64,000 nt of DNA from Ailanthus altissimus. Its lineage: Eukaryota; Streptophyta; Magnoliopsida; Sapindales; Simaroubaceae. This document shows, one piece after another, positions 23,479 through 36,234 of this stretch; position 1 is the first letter of the stretch; every line of letters begins with the position of its first letter. The translations under genes were made by a program, and so were the position numbers. The notes under the pieces are model-generated. The model made no database searches and had not been told where the DNA came from. It worked only from the letters and a program-made list of their open reading frames with translations. The DNA is taken from contig OX327712.1 of assembly GCA_946807835.1 (NCBI GenBank), positions 18,556,001 through 18,620,000 of the forward strand, written 5' to 3'.

Positions 23479-26393
23479 TATAATTATGGAATAGGGATAA
23501 CTTAGTCTCTGAATTTGATTAAATAGACAATTTTATTTATATTAAATCTGAAAAACCTAAATTTATCTTAGTCAGTTAGTTTTTTTCTTTCTTTTTTGTT
23601 AATTTAAACGGAACATAGACATTTTGGTCTCCTTACACATACCTTTAAACTATTTGATCATTTCATAATATAAAATTAAATTATTATATTTAAATTATGT
23701 TAATGACAAAAAGAAAACCTAATATCTAAACTAATCATCGGAATAACGTAATCACCTGTCATTAGTGTGACAACAACTATTTTAAAAGGAAAGAAGATAC
23801 TTCAAAACTTAAAATTTTTTGATTTATATAATGGTAATGGTGATTTTGTCAACAAAAAATTAAAGGTTTGTGAGGATTAGTGAATGATGTAAATGATCTA
23901 TAATCTACACATCACAGTATCATCGTCATCAAAAGGTAACGAGTTATGATGTGTTACAACCATCATTTGAATCATTGGTTGGTGATCTATCTAAAAATAG
24001 TGGCAGTGCATCGTAATTTACAGGCATTTAATAGTAGTGTTACAGTGGTTACTGCCCTAAACATTATGTTTGTCTTGCTTTGATGCTCCATTGACAAATC
24101 ACCATTACCATTGCATAGATCAAAAAAAAATTCAGTTCAATGATGTAGATGATGATCCAATTTATCATTGGTGACAACAACACAGCAGTGTGGTTGTACC
24201 GTTACCTAATTTTTCTTTTCAAAATTAAAAATTTTCCAATTTTTTAATAATTAAATTTTAATTAAACTAAATTTATTTTAATTATTATATTTATAAACCA
24301 TATTAATTAATAAAAATAATAATTAAAACAAAATTTATTTTTATTTAATTAGATTATATTAAATTAATGGGATAAGGATATTTTTATCCCACGAATTTGA
24401 CTTAATTCTCAATTTTATCCAACGAGTTTCAGAAAACCCAATTTTATCCTAGTCTCCATTAACTTTAACACTGGATTGGTAAAACAGTCATGACTTATCA
24501 ATAATAAAATGGCCTGACACAAAATATCCATGTGTCAATCACTAATTTGTCACTTAAATAATAAAATAAAATAAAAAGAGAGCAGCCACCGCCACCGCCG
24601 TCAGTAGCCGATCAACCGCTGGTGATCAATTACGATTCGACTCAAAATTTTGTGATCTACATAATGGTAAGATTTTTTTTATCAACGGAGTATCGTAGAT
24701 GTGCCAAAAGTGAAAACAAAACACTGTGGGAGGTGGCGACCACTGCTATTCGCCGTCAAACGATAGGGCGGTGCACGCCACCTATCACGTCCCAAACCCA
24801 AAAGATCTAAAACATGACATAACTTACACTCATTCAATAATGTGCACTCATAATTAATATTGTATAAAATTTCAAACTTAAATTTAACATATGAATCCTT
24901 AGCATGTTGTTAGTAACCTCAACATAAAGATCAACTCATAACCACACTTGGTGAAATATAAATCAAATACAACCACACCTAATAAAATAATACATAAGTA
25001 TTTATTCAATAGGGATAAATCAAATATCTTAAACTACGTGTCCATAAATAAAACACTCAGCAACTAGCAACTTAGAAAACCCAAAGGACAGCAGAAACCT
25101 CACCAAATCCGCTAAGCACACATGTACTTTATTTACTTAAAATCACCATAAACTATAATGGGTATAAAACTCAGTAAGCATACTAATTTTTCATATATCA
25201 AATTACAAATACATATATATATATGTATATATACATAATGCATATATATGATATGCTGTGATAAATCAGAATTATAATCTTATCAAATCATGTGTCAAGT
25301 AAGTGCTTACACATTTTTTTTAAACATATAATAGGAATATCATTATTTAACTACTACTTAGTAGGAATTCCATATCACATATTACATAATGAGTCAAATG
25401 TCACCCGTCGATGACATACCATATGAGAGGAATAGTATAAGTAAGGTTTAAATTACACATATATAATACTCATGCTCGAAGGTAAGAGCTAAACCCTCAC
25501 CCTGATCATCGGTGAGTCCTCTCACATGCACCAATATGCCACCACACAAATGTGATGACTCACTCTTCCTTTAGGTACCAATAAGATCCTCCCTATATAC
25601 GGAACACATAACACATACCAATCCAGAAGGAAATGCTACATATAAAGGCTCCACAAATCACATAAGGTGATTACTAAGTAAATAGTGAGTTCAAACATCT
25701 TTAAAACACGAAACATATCTCATGGACATTTTTCACTTCAAAAGCTTTCTTTGTTAAACATATTTCATTTTAAAAGCTCACCTTCATAAAAATATGTATG
25801 TCCATACTCAATGTCAATGCTCACATTCATAAACACACGTCTTTCACATTTCATATCAAATATACTTTGGTATAACATAAATATAAATATATTTCTAAAT
25901 ACATTTACAAAATCATACATAAACAATTACCATGTTTATTGTGATTTTAGTAAAAATCTAGTATACTTACCTCTTAACACTTTCAGTTACAAGGCTTAAT
26001 TCTCCTTAACTTGTCAATGGATATTAATCCTTTCATAAGTCTCACTATTCATACAAAACACTTCAAATAGCTTATAAAATTACACATATTTCGCTTAACA
26101 CATCGAATTGGTCTAATGACTTGGTTTCTCAAAATCTGTCACTCTGACCACTTACACTTAACAAATTTTTCTTATACATCAAATGATGTCTAATTACTCT
26201 AAAATTAGAATATATCATTCTTTACTCATATATACTTCTTATAAATAAATATTATATCATAATTCTTACACAATCCATTTCATAAATATCATCAAATTCA
26301 AACTATTATCCTGACAGAATCAATATATTTACTGAACAGTATTCAATCTCTCAATTTTATAAAATCATATACTAATTCAAAAATTATAAAACT

Positions 26394-28651
26394 TGTTGGG
26401 CTTTGTGCTTACGTGCCATCCCTTTTATGTATAAATATTTGCTTTATGTTTATACATTTATGATTTCAATATATCACTAATTATTTTATTTATAAATATG
26501 GTAAGATGCTTGTAACGTTTTAGACATTGTATGATCTGAACGGGTTCAGATCTAATTTAAAGGAGTTTAGATCAGAACTAAGAGTTAGTAAAATCTAAAG
26601 AGTTAGAGCCTTGTCTGAAATGGGACAAAGACCTAAGAATATATTAATAATGACATAGTTGCAATGGGTTGCAAATGATGCTAAGAAATGTTATTACACA
26701 AATATGTTCTTAAATTTAATGTTCCTGATCTACCTTCACTAATGCGGGTCTGCTAGTGAAGATCTTAATATATATATATATATATAGATCAGTGTATGTC
26801 TATATCTAGATAGTCCAGATGGTTAGTCTTAGCAGACCATGAGTTTAGTGGAAACTCGTATAGAGATACAAGTATTCAGTAAGGACTGAATATTAAACAG
26901 ACTCACAAAGATCTCCAATAGACATCCCATAAAGCCGTCAATGGAGGATCTTTCGAGTTGAGTAGTATTCGTGGTCCTTAGACCTGAGTGCCACGGTGGA
27001 CTTGTGAGTGATCCATCATACTTTGGTTCCACACATGTCAGATACCTTTCATGGTCTGACCACTGGGTGTCGCTGGGTATGGTCCGATGCTCATGGAGTC
27101 CGGTGTGTACAGATATGGGATCCATCAACTCAATTGGGTGAGTAAAATATCATGTAACTCTAAGATTGTATTTCAGAAAGTCTTATGGCCATAAGCAGAC
27201 ATCCAAGAATTTCTTGGGAAAATAATATCGTGAAAGTGTTTACGGATATTATTTATTGAAATACATATCTAGAGATAAGTTTATGGTTGAGCACATGGAG
27301 ACTTGACGGTGTTGATCTATATCTCCGCTCTTCTAGGATATTTATGATGGAAGGATTATACGAATATGTTATAACCTCAACTTGTATGGTTTAATGCGCC
27401 ATTTTGTAATATCTGTAACATGTGTGTGGGACATTGTTCACAGACGTGTGAAATAGTTTCATATGACAAATCGGGCATGGACCTAGAGAGTCTCACAATA
27501 TAAAGTGTACTCGTTGTGCACTGGGGCGGCGAATTGGATTGAATAATTAATCCAACAATTTTCAGCAAAATGAAAAATGTTTCTAAGTTCCTTTTATTAT
27601 TCACTTGTCAATAATTGAAGGTAAAACACATTATTGGTTTACAAGAGTTGTTAACCAATAAGAAATTGACAAGTGACATAATCTTGCTCCATAAATTATT
27701 TACCATGTATTTACCTATTTACCTTGCTTGGTAAATACATATATAGTAAATGTAAATAATCAAAATAGTTTTGAATTATTAATATTTTATATTTTAATCA
27801 AATTATTATTATTAATTGGAATAAGTGGCAAACACCATTTACTAATGGAGAATGCACTTGTTATTAATAATAAGGAAAGTTTACCACTTTGTAATTCTTA
27901 AATGATGCACTAAGGAAGTGGTAAAACCACTTAACATTGATTAAATGCCATTTACTCTTTAGAAATTGATTCAATTGGTTGAATCAAATTGGTGAGTGAA
28001 AAATATGATAGATTAATGTTTGTAATGGCAAACATGGTTAAGTGGTGGTGGAGCATAAGAGAAATCATTCTTTGCACTTAAGAAAGAATTGAAAGAGTTC
28101 AATGGGTGCAAGATAGAGTGAAATTCGTTCTAGGAGAAAAGAGAGAGAATAGAGAGCTTTTCCTAAGTGTTTTTCTCAAAGTGTTGAGAGAAAATGCAAA
28201 GGCTTACCAAGCTACAACATATAGAGTTGTAAAGAACTATAGAAAACACCTAATTCTTCTCATCTCTTGGCAGTAATCATAAGGACAAATTGTTTTAAGT
28301 GTTAAAACAATCATTTGCTGAAAATTCAAGGCTGCCATTCTAGCTTCACAATCCCACCGGATTTAGTTGTGAACTAGAATTGTGCAAGGGAACACTTCAA
28401 GGTGAGCTCAACAAATTGAAGCTTGGAGTTCTTAAAGAATTGTAAAGCTACCTTCATATCCGGGTAGGTTATTTATTTGTTATTCATTTTATATCATGCA
28501 TGAAATATATATATGAGATATATATGTACTTGAATGATCATACATGCTTGAATATGTTACATATTGTTTAATATGTATGAATACTTCCGTTGCGTATTTA
28601 ATTTTTGAAATTATATACATCTATACACATCACACACCATATCACACAACA
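26394..28651 (+). repeat. 5' LTR of the full-length copia
   Basis: Begins TGTTGGGCTTTGTGCTTACG and ends CACACAACA; 2258 bp. It contains a TA microsatellite near 26771. Open frames of about 75-100 codons occur on its minus strand in both LTRs but are not conserved genes. Confidence 0.95.
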
Positions 28652-28653
28652 AG

Positions 28654-28665
28654 TGGTATCAGAGC
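28654..28665 (+). promoter_or_regulatory. Primer-binding site (initiator Met-tRNA type)
   Basis: TGGTATCAGAGC, two bases after the 5' LTR. It is complementary to the 3' end of the plant initiator methionine tRNA, the usual copia primer. Confidence 0.95.
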
Positions 28666-28918
28666 ATGCTGATATGGTGTTTGCTGTTTGATGTTGTTGT
28701 AGTTAACATCTTGATGTTATATTGATGAACAATATGATGATGTTTGATTTCAAGCATGTTGATGTTTAAGATTGAACATGTTGATATTTTATGAATTCTT
28801 GAATATGTTGGTATTTAAAATTGTTTATATGATATTTGATCATGTTTTAAATCGGTTGATTTGGGTGCCGGTCCGGAAGAAAATTGATTTTAGTGCACCG
28901 GACACAGTAACAGTGTCC

Positions 28919-29181
28919 AGCGCTGAGGCACTAGCTTAAGGTCGCTGCGGCGCCAGCCTAATTTTGGCCAGCGCCCCGGCGACAGGCTATGAGCGTTGCG
29001 GCGCCCACATACTGGAATCGAGCGTTGAGGCGCTGGGATATGGGCGCTGCAGCGCCGGTTGATATTATGGTCAGCGCCAGCCCTCTATTTGGCCAGCGCC
29101 GCGGCGCTTACTTCTGGGCGCCCCCGCGCCCGGATTAATTTTATGAACGCTGCAGCGCCCGTGTTTCAGCGCCGCAGCGTT
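28919..29181 (+). repeat. Array of eleven 14-bp GC-rich near-palindromes in the copia leader
   Basis: Words of consensus AGCGCYGCRGCGCY start at 28919, 28941, 28970, 28992, 29021, 29043, 29073 (degenerate), 29095, 29117, 29146 and 29168. Intervals are 22, 29, 22, 29, 22, 30, 22, 22, 29 and 22, giving spacers of 8 and 15-16 bases that are themselves unconserved and AT-richer. The GC-rich block stands out sharply from its surroundings. It lies in the transcribed leader between primer-binding site and gag. Confidence 0.9.
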
Positions 29182-29284
29182 CATCACTGTTTCTGGAAAA
29201 TTTTTTTAATTTATTTATCATGTTTTGACTTATTTTATTGATGTATTGTACTTCAATAGTTCTCATAACATGATGTGATCATTA

Positions 29285-29952
29285 AAATACGCTGATAATC
29301 ACAATGGGAGCCCTATTGGTGGAGGTTAGTTGTGATTGCGTATTTCTTTACGTATAAATGATCTATATTATTCATTTGGATGAAATGAGTATGTAATAAA
29401 ATCTCTCTTAATCAGATTGTAATATTTTCATTATGAGATAATGTTAAATATGATCCGTCTTATCAATACGGTATTAGACAAGTCGCTTCGATTTTTTTCA
29501 AGATCACTAAAGTGTGAGGGATTGATTGGTGTGACTTGGGCTATACCGTTTAAACATTAGATGTGATAAATATATGTTAAAGTATTACCCTAGATCGCTA
29601 AAGTGTGCGGTTAATAACAATAACATATATTTAATGATTGATAAGTAAATCTGGAATACACTTATCCTAGATCGCTAAAGTGTGCGGATAAGATGTGTTT
29701 AGGATCAAGTGTTAAGAGTTGCATGAGATGCAATTGATAAGAGTTGTCTACCTTTTGGGTTTACTAAGGCCTAGATCGCTATAGTGTGCGGCTGAAGTAA
29801 ATGCCAAAGGGATCCACTTCTCACTATATATAGTTTAAAGAATTCTTAAACTATCGTTTTCCTGTGTGAGAGATTAAAGGGATTACGTAAAATAGTGGGA
29901 GGGCGTTTTTAGATTAAAAATTGTATAACTGTTATACCCATAATCTAAAACG
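29285..29952 (+). other. Chain of RNA hairpins in the copia leader, four sharing one loop
   Basis: Complementary arms found by eye: 29285-29304 with 29330-29345; 29468-29484 with 29533-29549; 29568-29579 with 29621-29632 (12 perfect pairs); 29650-29667 with 29686-29705; 29719-29724 with 29728-29733; 29751-29771 with 29790-29810; 29819-29838 with 29846-29871; 29904-29916 with 29941-29952. The hairpins at 29468, 29568, 29650 and 29751 carry the same apex, AGATCGCTAAAGTGTGCGG or a close variant (29501, 29592, 29669, 29773), while their stems differ. It lies just upstream of the gag ATG at 30017, where a packaging, dimerisation or translation signal would be expected. Confidence 0.75.
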
Positions 29953-30016
29953 TTATTTATTAGTGATTGAAATATTTCGCTAACATTTTTTTTTTCTTTT
30001 GTCTTGTGAAGATCAA

Positions 30017-33000
30017 ATGGCTTCAAACAACACTTTAGCTCGCATCCTTGATGCGCACCAACTAAAAGGTGCAGAAAATTATGCTAATTGGCTTATGAAT
30101 CTCAGAATAGTTCTAGATTCTGAAAAGCTTGGATATGTTATTGATCAATGCATGCCACAAGCTATTTCTGATAATGCTTCCCCAGAAGAAAAGGAGACAT
30201 ATCGGAAATGGTTGGATGACGATTTGAAAGTCAAATCGTACATTCTCAGGTCTATGTCTACGGAGATCCAAAGGGAGCATGTCCATATGGACAATGCTGG
30301 GAGTATCATGCTCCACCTGAAAGAGTTATTTGGTGACCGACCTCAATTTGAAATGTATAGGGTTGCCAAATCGCTTTTTCAAGCTAAACTACCCGAGGGC
30401 AGTCCAGTAAGTCCTCATGTCCTCAAAATGATTTCATACATTGAGAGGCTGGAGACCATGGATCTCATACTGAGCAATGGATTGGGGAATAATTTAATTC
30501 TCCAATCACTTCCAAGGTCATTTGCACCGTTCATAATGAATTACAATATGCAAAGATTGACTCCTACTTATGTTGAACTGCATAACATGCTAATAACTAC
30601 TCAGGAGGACATGAACAAAGGGGGCTCGGTCCTCTATGTTCAGGGTGCTTCATCATCTACCCGAAGGACTTCTAGGAAGTCCAAAGGAAAGAATAAACGG
30701 AAAGTAATGCATGCACCTAGAATGGGTCCTCGAAAGCAATACATATCCAAGCACCCACGAAAGAACAAAGCAAGTGGAAAATGTTTCCATTGCAGTGAGG
30801 ATGGGCATTGGAAGCGAAACTGCCCAAAGTACCTTGCCATGATTAAGAAGACACCATCAGGTATACACTTGCCTTTTATTGATATTTCCTTAGCATTTGA
30901 TGCTAGCTTTGGTTGGGTATTAGATACCGCTTGTCCTTTTCACATCTGTAATGTGTTGCAGGGTCTGAAGGAAGTTAGAAAGTTACAACCAGGAGAAGTA
31001 CAGCTTCGTGTTGGAAATGGAGATTTCCTACAGGTCGAGGCTATTGGATGTTTCAATTTGATGCTTCCATGTAATAAAATTGTTATATTGAATAATTGTT
31101 ATTATGTGCCAAACATTATCCGGCAAGTTATTTCAATTCCTGTATTGGACAATGAAGGATATCATATGCGTGTTAGGAATCATTCCTTATGCTTATATGA
31201 TTTGAATAATGTTTTGTTAGCTGAATGTCAGTTGATAAATAGGCATTACATATTAGATACAATAGGAAATGTCATGAATATACAAGTGAATGCTAAAAAT
31301 AGTGCGGGAACTTTAAATGATACAGAATTGTGGCATATGAGATTAGGTCATATAGGGGTAAGACGCCTATCCCGTCTGGTTAAGGATGGTCGGATACCTG
31401 ATCTGACCATAGAATCATATCCAGTTTGTGAATCTTGTATTCAAAGGAAAATGACCAAGGCTCCATTTATTGGTGTTGGACACCGTGCCACTAATTTATT
31501 GGAACTAATACATAGTGATGTATGTGGTCCAATGAATCACACTGCTATGGGTGGTTTTCGATACTTTGTTATCTTTATCGATGATCTGTCATGATATGGA
31601 TATGTATTTCTTATCAAACACAAGTCAGAAACTTTTGAAAAGTTCAAAGAGTTTCGAAATGAAGTCGAGAAACAAACCGGAATGTATATCAAATTCCTTA
31701 GATCAGATCGAGGGGGTGAATACATGAGCAGTGAATTTTCAGATTATTTAAAGGAGAATGGAATTCTCGCTCAGTATAGTCCTCCAGGTACTCCACAACA
31801 CAATGGTGTTTCGGAGAGGAGGAATCGGACTTTATTGGATATGGTTCGATCGATGATGAGCTTCACTGATCTCCCTGAATATCTGTGGGGATATGCACTA
31901 GAAACTGCTGCTCATTTATTGAATAGAGTTCCATCAAAAGCCATTCCATCCACTCCACATGAGATATGGACGGGAAGGAAACCAAGTCTTAAATATGTTA
32001 AGATTTGGGGTTGTCCTGCTTACGTAAAAGTTACGCAACAGGATAAACTTGCACCTAAAGGTTACAAGTACAGGTTCATTGGATATCCCAAGAATTCAAT
32101 GGGATACCAATTCTATGATCCAGAAGAACGAAACGTGTTTGTATCTCGTTATGCCACTTTTCTAAAGAAAGAGTTTCTCCTGAATCGTGGAGATTGTAGA
32201 AAGATTGAGTTAGATGAACTCAATCAGAATGAAAATGAACCAACAATGGAACTTCAGGCTCAATCAAGCAGAATACCTTTGACACACCCTCCACGTAAGT
32301 CAGAAAGGATATCAAGGCCACCTGAAAGGTATGGTTCCATATCTAAAGGTGCTCTTGATGTTTTCTTGATTGAAGAAAAGGATCTTTTAACTTACAAAGA
32401 GGCGATGTTGGACATCGATTCGGGAAAATGGCAAGAGGCCATGAAATCTGAAATTGACTCTATGCATCACAATCAAGTCTGGGACTTGGTTGAGCTTCCT
32501 GAATGAATTGTTCCTATCGGTTGTAAATGGATCTACAAGCGGAAGCGTGGGCTCGATGGGAAAGTGGAGACTATCAAAGCCCGATTGGTGGCGAAAGGTT
32601 ATACTCAACGATCTGGGATCGACTATGAGGAAACCTTTTCACCAGTAGCGATGCTTAAGTCAATTCGGATTTTACTAACAATTGCTGCGTATTATGACTA
32701 TGAAATTTGGCAAATGGATGTGAAAACAGCTTTCTTAAATGGATATCTTGAGGAAGAAATCTATATGGAACAACCCGAAGGTTTTACATCCAGTCAAACT
32801 TCTGGTCTAATATGTAAACTGAAGAAGTCTATCTATGGACTTAAGCAAGCTTCCCGAAGCTAGAATCTTCGTTTTGATGAGGTAATCAGAGGGTCTGGTT
32901 TCATCAAGAACGAAGAAGAATCATGTGTGTATAAAAAGAGCAGTGGGAGTATGGTAGTCTTCTTGGTTCTATATGTGGATGACATACTCATTATCGGAAA

Positions 33001-33958
33001 CGATATTGGTATGTTGCAATCAGTCAAAAGTTACCTAAGTAAGAATTTCTCCATGAAGGATTTGGGAGAGGCTTCCTATATACTAGGTATAAAGCTTTAT
33101 AGAGATAGAGCTAGGAGGCTTATAGGACTCTCTCAATCATCGTACATAGATAATGTCTTGGAAAGGTATAGTTTCAGTAACTGTAAGACAGTTAACATAC
33201 CTTTTAGACATGACATTCATCTTTCGAGGAAAATGTGTCCTCAGAGTGAAGATGAAAAGGTTAGAATGTCTAGTATACCTTATGCATCAACTGTGGGAAG
33301 TCTGATGTATGCTATGATGTGTACGAGACCTGATATCAGTATGGCTGTAAGTGTTACAAGCCGTTATCAGTCTGATCCAGGCGAAGGCTATTGGATGGCA
33401 ATGAAACATGTCCTAAAATATCTTAAGGGTACTAAGGACAAGTTTTTGATTTATGGAGAAAATGACCTAGTGTTGAGAGGATACACAGATTCAGATTTCC
33501 AATCTGATCTAGATGATAGAAAGTCTACATCTGGATATGTATTCATTCTCAATGGTGCTGCAGTCAGTTGGAAGAGTAACAAACAGTCATCAACCGTTGA
33601 TTCCACAACAGAGGCAGAATATATTGCAGCATCAGAGGCAGCAAAAGAAGCGGTTTGGATACGCAAGTTTATCGCTGAACTTGGAATAGTTCCGAGTTCA
33701 ATGGATCTTATACCATTGTTCTGCGATAACAACGGAGCCATTGCACAAGCAAAAGAGCCAAGAGCACACTAAAAGTCTAAGCATGTGGAAAGAAAATACC
33801 ATATCATAAGAGAAATCTTGGCTAGAGGAGATGAAATAGTTCGTAGAGTAGACTCTATGAATAATGTAGCGGACTCACTTACTAAGGCCTTAACTCCAAA
33901 AATATTTGAAAGACATGTGGAGTCAATGGGTATAAGATACCATCGTGAATGGCACTAA
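30017..33958 (+). pseudogene. Copia gag-pol polyprotein, single frame with four nonsense codons
   Basis: One uninterrupted reading frame of 1314 codons from ATG 30017 to TAA 33956, without frameshift, but with in-frame stops at 31592, 32504, 32861 and 33770. Order: gag; zinc knuckle CFHCSEDGHWKRNC (residues 256-269); protease, where the D-[ST]-G site reads DTA (303-305); GAG-pre-integrase with H-H-C-C (HMRLGHIG, CESCIQRK); integrase catalytic region (HSDVCGP, LRSDRGGEY); reverse transcriptase (YVDDILIIGND near residue 985); RNase H (TDSDF, TEAEYIA, CDNNGAI). This order (integrase before RT) defines Ty1-copia. Stops and the altered protease site make this copy unable to produce its own proteins. 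The ATG is preferred over an in-frame TTG 18 bases upstream. Confidence 0.93.
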
Positions 33959-33961
33959 AGC

Positions 33962-33970
33962 AAGTGGGAG
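33962..33970 (+). other. Polypurine tract
   Basis: AAGTGGGAG directly before the 3' LTR start at 33972, the usual primer site for plus-strand synthesis in copia elements. Confidence 0.85.
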
Positions 33971-33971
33971 T

Positions 33972-36234
33972 TGTTGGGATTTGTGCTTACGTGCCATCCC
34001 TTTTATGTATAAATATTTGCTTTATGTTTATACATTTATGATTTCAATATATCACTAATTATTTTATTTATAAATATGGTAAGATGCTTGTAACGTTTTA
34101 GACATTGTATGATCTGAACGAGTTCAGATCTGATCTAAAGGAGTTTAGATCAGAACTAAGAGTTAGTAAAATCTAAAGAGTTAGAGCCTTGTCTGAAATG
34201 GGACAAAGACCTAAGAATATATTAATAATGACATAGTTGCAATGGGTTACAAATGGTGCTAAGAAATGTTGTTATGCAAATATGTTCTTAAATTTAATGT
34301 TCCTGATCTACCTTCACTAATGCGGGTCTGCTAGTGAAGATCTTAATATATATATATATATATAGATCAATGTATGTCTATATCTGGATAGTCCAGATGG
34401 TTAGTCTTAGCAGACCATGAGTTTAGTGAAAACTCGTATAGAGATACAAGTATTCAGTAAGGACTGAATATTGAACAGACTCACAAAGATCTCCAATAGA
34501 CATCCCATAAAGCCGTCAATTGAGGATCTTTCGAGTTGAGTAGTATTCGTGGTCCTTAGACCTGAGTGCCACGGTGGACTTGTTAGTGATCCATCATACT
34601 TTGGTTCCACACATGTTAGATACCTTTCATGGTCTGACTGCTGGGTGTCGCTGGGTATGGTCCGATGCTCATGGAGTCCGGTGTGTACAGATATGGGATC
34701 AATTAACTCAATTGGGTGAGTAAAATATCCTGCAACTCCAAGATTCTATTTCAGAAAGTCTTATGGCCATAAGCAGACATCCAAGAATTTCTTGGGAAAA
34801 TAATATCGTGAAAGTGTTTACGGATATTATTTATTGAAATACAAATCTAGAGATAAGTTTATGGTTGAGCACATGGAGACTTGACGATGTTGATCTATAT
34901 CTCCGCTCTTCTAGGATATTTATGATAGAAGGATTATACGAATATGTTATAACCTCAACTTGTATGGTCTAATGCGCCGTTTTGTAATATCTGTAACATG
35001 TGTGTGGGACATTGTTCACGGACGTGTGAAATAGTTTTATATGACAAATCGGGCATGGACCTAGAGAGTCTCACAATATGAAGTGTACTCGTTGTGCACT
35101 GGGGCGGCGAATTGGATTGAATAATTAATCCAACAATTTTCAGTAAAATGAAAAATGTTTCTAAGTTCCTTTTATTATTCACTTGTCAATAATTGAAGGT
35201 AAAACACATTATTGGTTTACAAGAGTTGTTAACCAATAAGAAATTGACAAGTGACATAATCTTGCTCCATAAATAATTTACCATGTATTTACCTATTTAC
35301 CTTACTTGGTAAATACATATATAGTAAATGTAAATATTCAAAATAGTTTTGAATTATTAATATTTTATATATTAATCAAATTATTATTATTAATTGGAAT
35401 AAGTGGCAAACACCAATTACTAATGGAGAATGCACTTGTTATTAATAATAAGGAAAGTTTACCACTTTGTAATTCTTAAATGATGCACTAAGGAAGTGGT
35501 AAAACCACTTAAAATTGATTAAATGCCATTTAATCTCTAGAAATTGATTCAATTGGTTGAATCAAATTGGTGAGTGAAAAATATGATAGATTAATGTTTG
35601 TAATGGCAAACATAGTTAAGTGGTGGTGGAGCACTAAGAAAAATCATTCTTTGCACTTAAGAAAGAATTGAAAGAGTTCAATGTGTGCAAGATAGAGTGA
35701 AATTCGTTCTAGGAGAAAGGAGAGAGAATTGAGAGCTTTTCCTAAGTGTTTTTCTCAAAGTGTTGAGAGAAAATGCAAAGGCTTACCAAGCTACAACATA
35801 TAGAGTTGTAAAGAACTATAGAAAACACCTAATTCTTCTCATCTTTTGGTAGTAATCATAAGGACAAATTGTTTTAAGTGTTAAAACAATCATTTGCTGG
35901 AAATTCAAGGCTGTCATTCTAGCTTCACAATCCCACCGAATTTAGTTGTGAACTAGAATTGTGCAAGGGAACACTTCAAGGTGAGCTCAACAAATTGAAG
36001 CTTGGAGTTCTTGAAGAATTGTAAAGCTACCTTCATATCCGGGTAAGTTATTTATTTGTTATTCATTTTATATCATGCATGAAATATATATATATATGAG
36101 ATATATATGTACTTGAATGATCATACATGCTTGAATATGTTACATATTGTTTAATATGTATGAATACTTCCGTTGCGTATTTAATTTTTGAAATTATATA
36201 CATCTATACACATCACACACCATATCACACAACA
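33972..36234 (+). repeat. 3' LTR of the full-length copia
   Basis: Begins TGTTGGGATTTGTGCTTACG and ends CACACAACA; 2263 bp. Collinear with the 5' LTR; the small length difference includes a TA microsatellite near 36087. Confidence 0.95.

Noticed and set aside
26829..27604. Minus-strand open frames in the copia 5' LTR, seen again at 34407-35182
   Set aside because: They recur only because the LTR is duplicated. They are not in the coding orientation and the copies already differ in length.
28919..29181. CRISPR-like look of regularly spaced words
   Set aside because: Plant nuclear DNA, words are 14-bp palindromes, spacers are only 8 and 15 bases, there are no cas genes, and it lies inside a retrotransposon leader.
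29059..29241. Small open frame across the GC-word array
   Set aside because: Caused by local GC richness; lies in the non-coding leader.
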